From Verrucomicrobia bacterium Tous-C9LFEB (GTDB taxonomy: Bacteria; Verrucomicrobiota; Verrucomicrobiia; Methylacidiphilales; UBA1321): a DNA stretch of 64,000 nucleotides. Position 1 is the stretch's first letter. The number at the start of each line of letters is the position of its first letter. The notes beneath the pieces are model-generated. The model searched no databases. It worked only from the letters and a program-made list of their open reading frames with translations, and was not told where the DNA came from. Shown here piece after piece: positions 60,359-64,000 of this stretch. Made by a program: the position numbers and the translations under genes. Where the stretch lies: the NCBI GenBank assembly GCA_002304345.1, contig NEUU01000003.1:240667-304666 (forward strand), in the 5' to 3' direction.

Positions 60359-61577
60359 GCTTGATCTCGTGCTTATGGCGGTGGCTGCCGAGAAGTCCCT
60401 GCGGGCGCAGCAACATCATGGCGACCATGATGGCGCCGAAGATGAGGAGCCGGTAATCGGAGAAGTTCGGGCTGAAATCCTGGATGAGTTGGGAATCGCG
60501 CAGGAACTCGGGGATGAGGTAAAGAAGCGCCGCGCCAATCATGACGCCGTAGATGCTGCCGAGACCGCCGAGGACGACCATGGCGAGGATAATGACGGAT
60601 TGTTCGAAAGCGGCGGTAGCGGGGTTGATGTAGCTGCTGTACAGAATGAAGAGCATGCCCGCGACGGCACCAATTCCCGCGCTGATGGCGAAGGCGAGGA
60701 GTTTCATGCGGACAACATCGATGCCCATCGAGTTGGCGGCGACTTCGTCTTCCCGGATGGCGACCCAGGCGCGACCGATGGGGGAGAGGTAGAGGCGACG
60801 GATGGCAAAGAGAATGACGAAGAGAAAAACGGCAACGATGATGTAGGTGGTCTGGAGAACGGTCAGGCCGGGGATTGCCTTGACCATGGACCGGGCGGAG
60901 AGGCTGAGGCCGATGTCGCTGCCGGTGAGGTTGAGGTTGCCGATGAGTTCCTTAAAGCTTTCCGCAAATCCGAGCGTGACGATGGCCAGATAATCGCCGC
61001 GCAGTCGCAGGCAGGGCAGGCCGATGATCCAGCCGAGAGCCGAGCCGAGGACGAAGATGAAAGGGAACGCGACCCACCATTGGAGGCCGGGGATGTATTG
61101 TTGGGCGAGGGCGAAGAGATAGGCCCCGAAGGCGTAGAACGCGGCGTAGCCGAGAACGAGGAGTCCCGTGAAGCCAATCGTGATGTTGAGGCCGAGAGCT
61201 AGAATCATGTAGATGCCGAGCATGCAGCCGAGCCCGAGCGATTTGTGGTCGAGGTAAAAGGCGGCGGACAGCACGACGACCATAAGGAATGGCGTCCACC
61301 ACGGTTGCTCGACGAGGGGGGCGAGCGGCCGCAGGGTGAGGAAAATCGGATGGGACCAGTTCCACTTTTTGTTGGAGTAGTGGAGTGCCATCAGGATCGC
61401 CACGATGGCGAAGGCGACGGTGAGATTACTGAAGAATTTGACGCCATGGGCCCAATTCAGGACGGTGGCGACATTGCCGGTGGCGTAGTTGTATTTGAGG
61501 CTGAGCCAGAGGAAGGGAAAGGTGATGAACGCCAGTCCGAGGAACGCGAGAATGTAATTGCGGAGGCGTGTGAACAT
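60348..61577 (-). CDS. livM: Branched-chain amino acid type ABC transporter, permease 2
   Basis: A 409-residue inner-membrane permease of the LivM type. Many hydrophobic segments are visible, and the conserved block IGFTGLLVLGYAAFYAFGAY and YLAIVTLGFAESFKELI are characteristic. An N-terminal extension of about 110 residues with extra membrane segments (FLGLAFITFPFLWLSL) precedes the usual core. It pairs with livH, from which it is 8 bp distant, to form the channel. Confidence 0.93.
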   Translation of the reverse strand: MFTRLRNYILAFLGLAFITFPFLWLSLKYNYATGNVATVLNWAHGVKFFSNLTVAFAIVAILMALHYSNKKWNWSHPIFLTLRPLAPLVEQPWWTPFLMVVVLSAAFYLDHKSLGLGCMLGIYMILALGLNITIGFTGLLVLGYAAFYAFGAYLFALAQQYIPGLQWWVAFPFIFVLGSALGWIIGLPCLRLRGDYLAIVTLGFAESFKELIGNLNLTGSDIGLSLSARSMVKAIPGLTVLQTTYIIVAVFLFVILFAIRRLYLSPIGRAWVAIREDEVAANSMGIDVVRMKLLAFAISAGIGAVAGMLFILYSSYINPATAAFEQSVIILAMVVLGGLGSIYGVMIGAALLYLIPEFLRDSQLIQDFSPNFSDYRLLIFGAIMVAMMLLRPQGLLGSHRHKHEIKRDT

Positions 61578-61585
61578 AGAAGGCT

Positions 61586-62503
61586 TCAGACTTTGTCGGC
61601 GACACGCTCGCCGAGGAGGCCGCGAGGTCGGATGATGAGGACGATCATCAGGATGAGGAAGACGACGCTGTTGCGCCAGTTACTGCCGAAATAATAGCAG
61701 GTGATGTCTTCCGTCAGGCCGATGATCAAGCCCCCCAGCACCGCGCCGGGGATGTTGCCGATACCACCGAGGACGGCAGCGGTGAATGCTTTCAAACCCC
61801 AGATGTAGCCGGAGTTCCAACCCGCGACGCTCTGGTACATGGAGACCATCACGCCCGCCACGGCCGCCAGTGAGGAACCGAGGACAAAGGTGAGGGCGAT
61901 GATTTTATTGACCGGGATACCGACAAGCGACGCCATGAGTTGATCCTGCGCCGTGCCGCGCATGGCGATGCCCAGGCGGGTCCGGTGGATGAAGAAGAAG
62001 AGAGCTGCCATCAGGACGAGAGACGTGCCGAGAATGGTGAACTGAAGATAATTGAAGTGCACGCCACCGAGGGTGAAGGCGACTTTATTCAGTTGGTCGG
62101 AGTAGACGCGGGGAAAGCTGATGTTGTCTTTGCTGACGGTGAGAAAGACGAAATTCTGCAGGATGATGGAGAGACCGATGGCGCTGGTGAGGGGGGCGAG
62201 GATGTGGGCCTTGCGCAGGCGGCGGTAGGCGATGCGTTCGTTGGCGTAGCCGAAGGCGGCGGAGAAGATCATGGCCACGAGGGTGGCGAGGAGGAGATTG
62301 ATCAGGGTGGTCGTGCCGAGGAGCGTGGAGAGGAGCCCGAGGGCGAAAACGCAGGTGAACATCCCGATCATGAAGATTTCGCCGTGGGCGAAATTGATCA
62401 TTCCCAGGATGCCGTAGACCATCGTGTAGCCGAGAGCCACCAATCCGTAGATGGAACCGCGAACAAGGCCGCCGAGAATGATGTCAGGTGGGGGAAGGCT
62501 CAC
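61586..62503 (-). CDS. livH: Branched-chain amino acid type ABC transporter, permease 1
   Basis: A permease of about 305 residues of the LivH type, with the conserved GLVRGSIYGLVALGYTMVYG and GMINFAHGEIFMIGMFTC at the N-terminus and GLKAFTAAVLGGIGNIPGAV near the C-terminus. The frame is open upstream to 62650, overlapping livK, but those residues (MSPPPRAKDGGTGRN...) are low-complexity and absent from the family. The GTG at 62503 gives a normal length and is preferred; no strong ribosome binding site is seen. Confidence 0.9.
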   Translation of the reverse strand: MSLPPPDIILGGLVRGSIYGLVALGYTMVYGILGMINFAHGEIFMIGMFTCVFALGLLSTLLGTTTLINLLLATLVAMIFSAAFGYANERIAYRRLRKAHILAPLTSAIGLSIILQNFVFLTVSKDNISFPRVYSDQLNKVAFTLGGVHFNYLQFTILGTSLVLMAALFFFIHRTRLGIAMRGTAQDQLMASLVGIPVNKIIALTFVLGSSLAAVAGVMVSMYQSVAGWNSGYIWGLKAFTAAVLGGIGNIPGAVLGGLIIGLTEDITCYYFGSNWRNSVVFLILMIVLIIRPRGLLGERVADKV

Positions 62504-62633
62504 GGTTGGTTTTATATCTTTTTCTAGAGGCTGATTACGGAAGGAACGGAGCTTTTTCTTAGAATTAAAAAGGATGTGCTTGAGATTCCTCCATGGATTC
62601 CATTCATTCCTTCCAGTGCCTCCATCTTTTGCC

Positions 62634-63752
62634 CTAGGGGGCGGGGACAAACTTGCTGTCCTTGACGGTCCACAGGATATCGTTGCTCTGTTTCAGATCC
62701 CCCTTGGCGTCGAAGCTGACGGGGCCGAGAACGGTGTTGAAAGTCTTTTCGCGCAGCACCGCCGCGACCTTGGCCGCATCGGCGGAACCAGCGGTTTGGA
62801 TGGCTTCGAGCAGCACATTGGCGGCATCGTATCCATAAACGGAGTAGGCGCCTTCCTTGCCGTAGAGCGAGCGGTACTTTTTAATGAAGGGCTGGGCGGC
62901 CGGGAGATTTTCGTAATCGGGGCCAAAGGTGATGTAGATGTTGCTTGCGCTGGCGCCGACGGTATCGAGGAAGTTGGGATCGATCGTGCCATTGCCGCTG
63001 ACAAAGGGAATATCGAGGCCGGCCAGGCGAAGTTGAAGATAGAGCGGACCGGATTGGCTATACATACCGCCCCAGAGGAGGGCTTGGGCGCCGGAGGATT
63101 TGATCACGGCAATGTTGGCGCGGAAATCGAGTTCGGTGCGCGGGATACCGTCGAAGACGACCACTTGGCCGCCATTGGCGAGGAAAGTCTTTTTCACTTC
63201 GTTGGCGAAGCCTTCGCCATAGGCCGTCTTGTCGTGCAAGACAGCGATCTTGGTCAGCCCTAACTTCTCCCGCATGAACTTCGCGGCGATGGTACCCTGC
63301 TGGTCATCCCGGCCAATGATGCGAAAGAGGGCGGGGAAGCCTTGCTCGGTGACTTTGGGATTGGTCGAGCCGGGGGTGATCTGGAGGATTTTGGCTTCGT
63401 TATAGATCGGAGAGGAGGGGATGGTGCAACCGCTGTTGAAGTGGCCGATGACGGCGGCGACGCCGTTGGAGACCAACTCGCGCGCGACCGAGACAGCCTT
63501 GTCCGGCTTGCCTTCATCGTCGCGGATTACTAATTCCACTTTCTTGCCGAGGACGCCGCCCTTGGCGTTCCACTCGTCAACGGCGATGATCGAGCCATTG
63601 ATCATCGCGCCGCCAATCGATCCGTCGGTGCCTGTGCGCACGCCCGCGATGCCGATCTTCAGGTGATCATCGCTGGACTTCGAGCAGCCCGTCAAACCGG
63701 CCGCGACGGCAATGAAAACAACCAAAAGGGTGTGAATAATATGGCGTTGCAT
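62634..63752 (-). CDS. livK: Branched-chain amino acid type substrate-binding lipoprotein
   Basis: A 372-residue periplasmic-binding protein of the LivK/peripla_BP_6 type. From the ATG at 63752 it has a lipoprotein signal with lipobox LTGC (C23), so it should be anchored in the membrane. The body follows the family pattern: IGIAGVRTGTDGSIGGAMIN, VNGVAAVIGHFNSGCTIPSS and SVYGYDAANVLLEAIQTAG. It is the first gene of the liv operon. The substrate (Leu/Ile/Val or another amino acid or amide) is not decided by sequence. The mRNA may be leaderless, given the promoter position. Confidence 0.92.
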   Translation of the reverse strand: MQRHIIHTLLVVFIAVAAGLTGCSKSSDDHLKIGIAGVRTGTDGSIGGAMINGSIIAVDEWNAKGGVLGKKVELVIRDDEGKPDKAVSVARELVSNGVAAVIGHFNSGCTIPSSPIYNEAKILQITPGSTNPKVTEQGFPALFRIIGRDDQQGTIAAKFMREKLGLTKIAVLHDKTAYGEGFANEVKKTFLANGGQVVVFDGIPRTELDFRANIAVIKSSGAQALLWGGMYSQSGPLYLQLRLAGLDIPFVSGNGTIDPNFLDTVGASASNIYITFGPDYENLPAAQPFIKKYRSLYGKEGAYSVYGYDAANVLLEAIQTAGSADAAKVAAVLREKTFNTVLGPVSFDAKGDLKQSNDILWTVKDSKFVPAP

Positions 63753-63760
63753 AGTGTGTA

Positions 63761-63790
63761 TGTATAGGGGCGCAGTCCCGATACGGTCAA
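63761..63790 (-). promoter_or_regulatory. Near-leaderless promoter of the liv operon
   Basis: Read on the minus strand, TTGACC (63785-63790) and TATACA (63761-63766) are separated by 18 bp, close to the sigma70 consensus. The -10 box ends 8 bp before the livK ATG (63752), so transcription should begin at or within a few bases of the start codon. The remaining sequence up to 64000 holds no gene that I can support. Confidence 0.65.
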
Positions 63791-64000
63791 CCCGGTATTT
63801 ACAGGGAAAAATGGAGGAGAAAAAAGTCACACACCCCGGCGCTCACGCGCCACCCCTCTTGATAGAGGAGATTTCGGCAACTGTAAGTCTCGAGAGCATG
63901 TATCCCCTTGTCTTTTAGAATTGTGGTAGACAAAGAGGCGAACGCTTTCCTGATCGGTCCGGTGATTGCCGGGAGCTGAAGGAAGCACAAGGGCAGCGGC

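Noticed and set aside
62560..62640. GGAATG/TCCAT-rich spacer between livK and livH as another heptad repeat
   Set aside because: GG steps are not in a consistent 7-bp register, so I could not include it in the family.

Overview
The window looks like a chromosomal segment of a Verrucomicrobiota bacterium (inference, not a database match). The reasons are an LptD/OstA-like outer-membrane assembly gene, two PEP-CTERM sorting signals, a long-form (597-residue) IspG, paired DUF1501/DUF1800 genes, polysaccharide-degrading enzymes, weak or absent Shine-Dalgarno sequences on many genes, and many intergenic hairpins. Most of the window is GC-rich. Stretches near 6.3-8.0 kb are clearly AT-rich.

Layout. 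(1) 1-10.1 kb is a defence island: an XRE regulator with two tandem operator-like palindromes, then a type I restriction-modification operon ordered hsdR - PD-(D/E)XK nuclease of the YhcG/DUF1016 family - hsdS - response regulator - cytosolic histidine kinase - hsdM, ending in fused remnants of a DUF262 gene and a membrane-protein gene. A 93-bp duplication of the hsdR 3' end brackets the YhcG gene. (2) 10.2-12.0 kb is a scar region: tRNA-Leu, a frameshifted and truncated integrase, a truncated DUF1566 gene and an S24-type repressor. (3) 12.2-19.2 kb holds carbohydrate and accessory genes: a fucose-isomerase-like protein, RpiB, a cupin, a double-DTG aspartyl protease, a GH78-like rhamnosidase and a PEP-CTERM gene broken by an amber codon. 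(4) 19.3-20.2 kb has two receiver-only response regulators.

(5) 20.3-33.8 kb is the classical translation/transcription block: tRNA-Thr, tuf, tRNA-Trp, secE, nusG, rplK, rplA, rplJ, rplL, rpoB, rpoC, with several structured spacers and a strong terminator after rpoC. (6) 34.0-46.9 kb is a housekeeping and envelope block: FHA/DUF4388 protein, nadA, lptD-like, UDP-sugar dehydrogenase, purA, then uppS-cdsA-dxr-rseP-ispG, which joins undecaprenyl-PP, CDP-DAG and MEP isoprenoid synthesis in one tight run with several ATGA overlaps. (7) 47.2-55.1 kb: a LamG-like PEP-CTERM protein, DUF1501/DUF1800, a roughly 1000-residue TPR protein and endonuclease III. (8) 55.1-58.7 kb: a nested palindromic repeat, an M42-like peptidase, and a LacI regulator next to an oligogalacturonate lyase with an operator-like palindrome between them. 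(9) 58.7-63.8 kb: a complete branched-chain amino acid type ABC transporter (livKHMGF) on the minus strand, apparently read from a near-leaderless promoter.

The most unusual items are the phosphorelay-like pair built into the type I RM operon, the YhcG insertion with its duplicated hsdR tail, and a family of intergenic hairpins built from 7-bp units. No CRISPR array, rRNA or intact transposase was seen.
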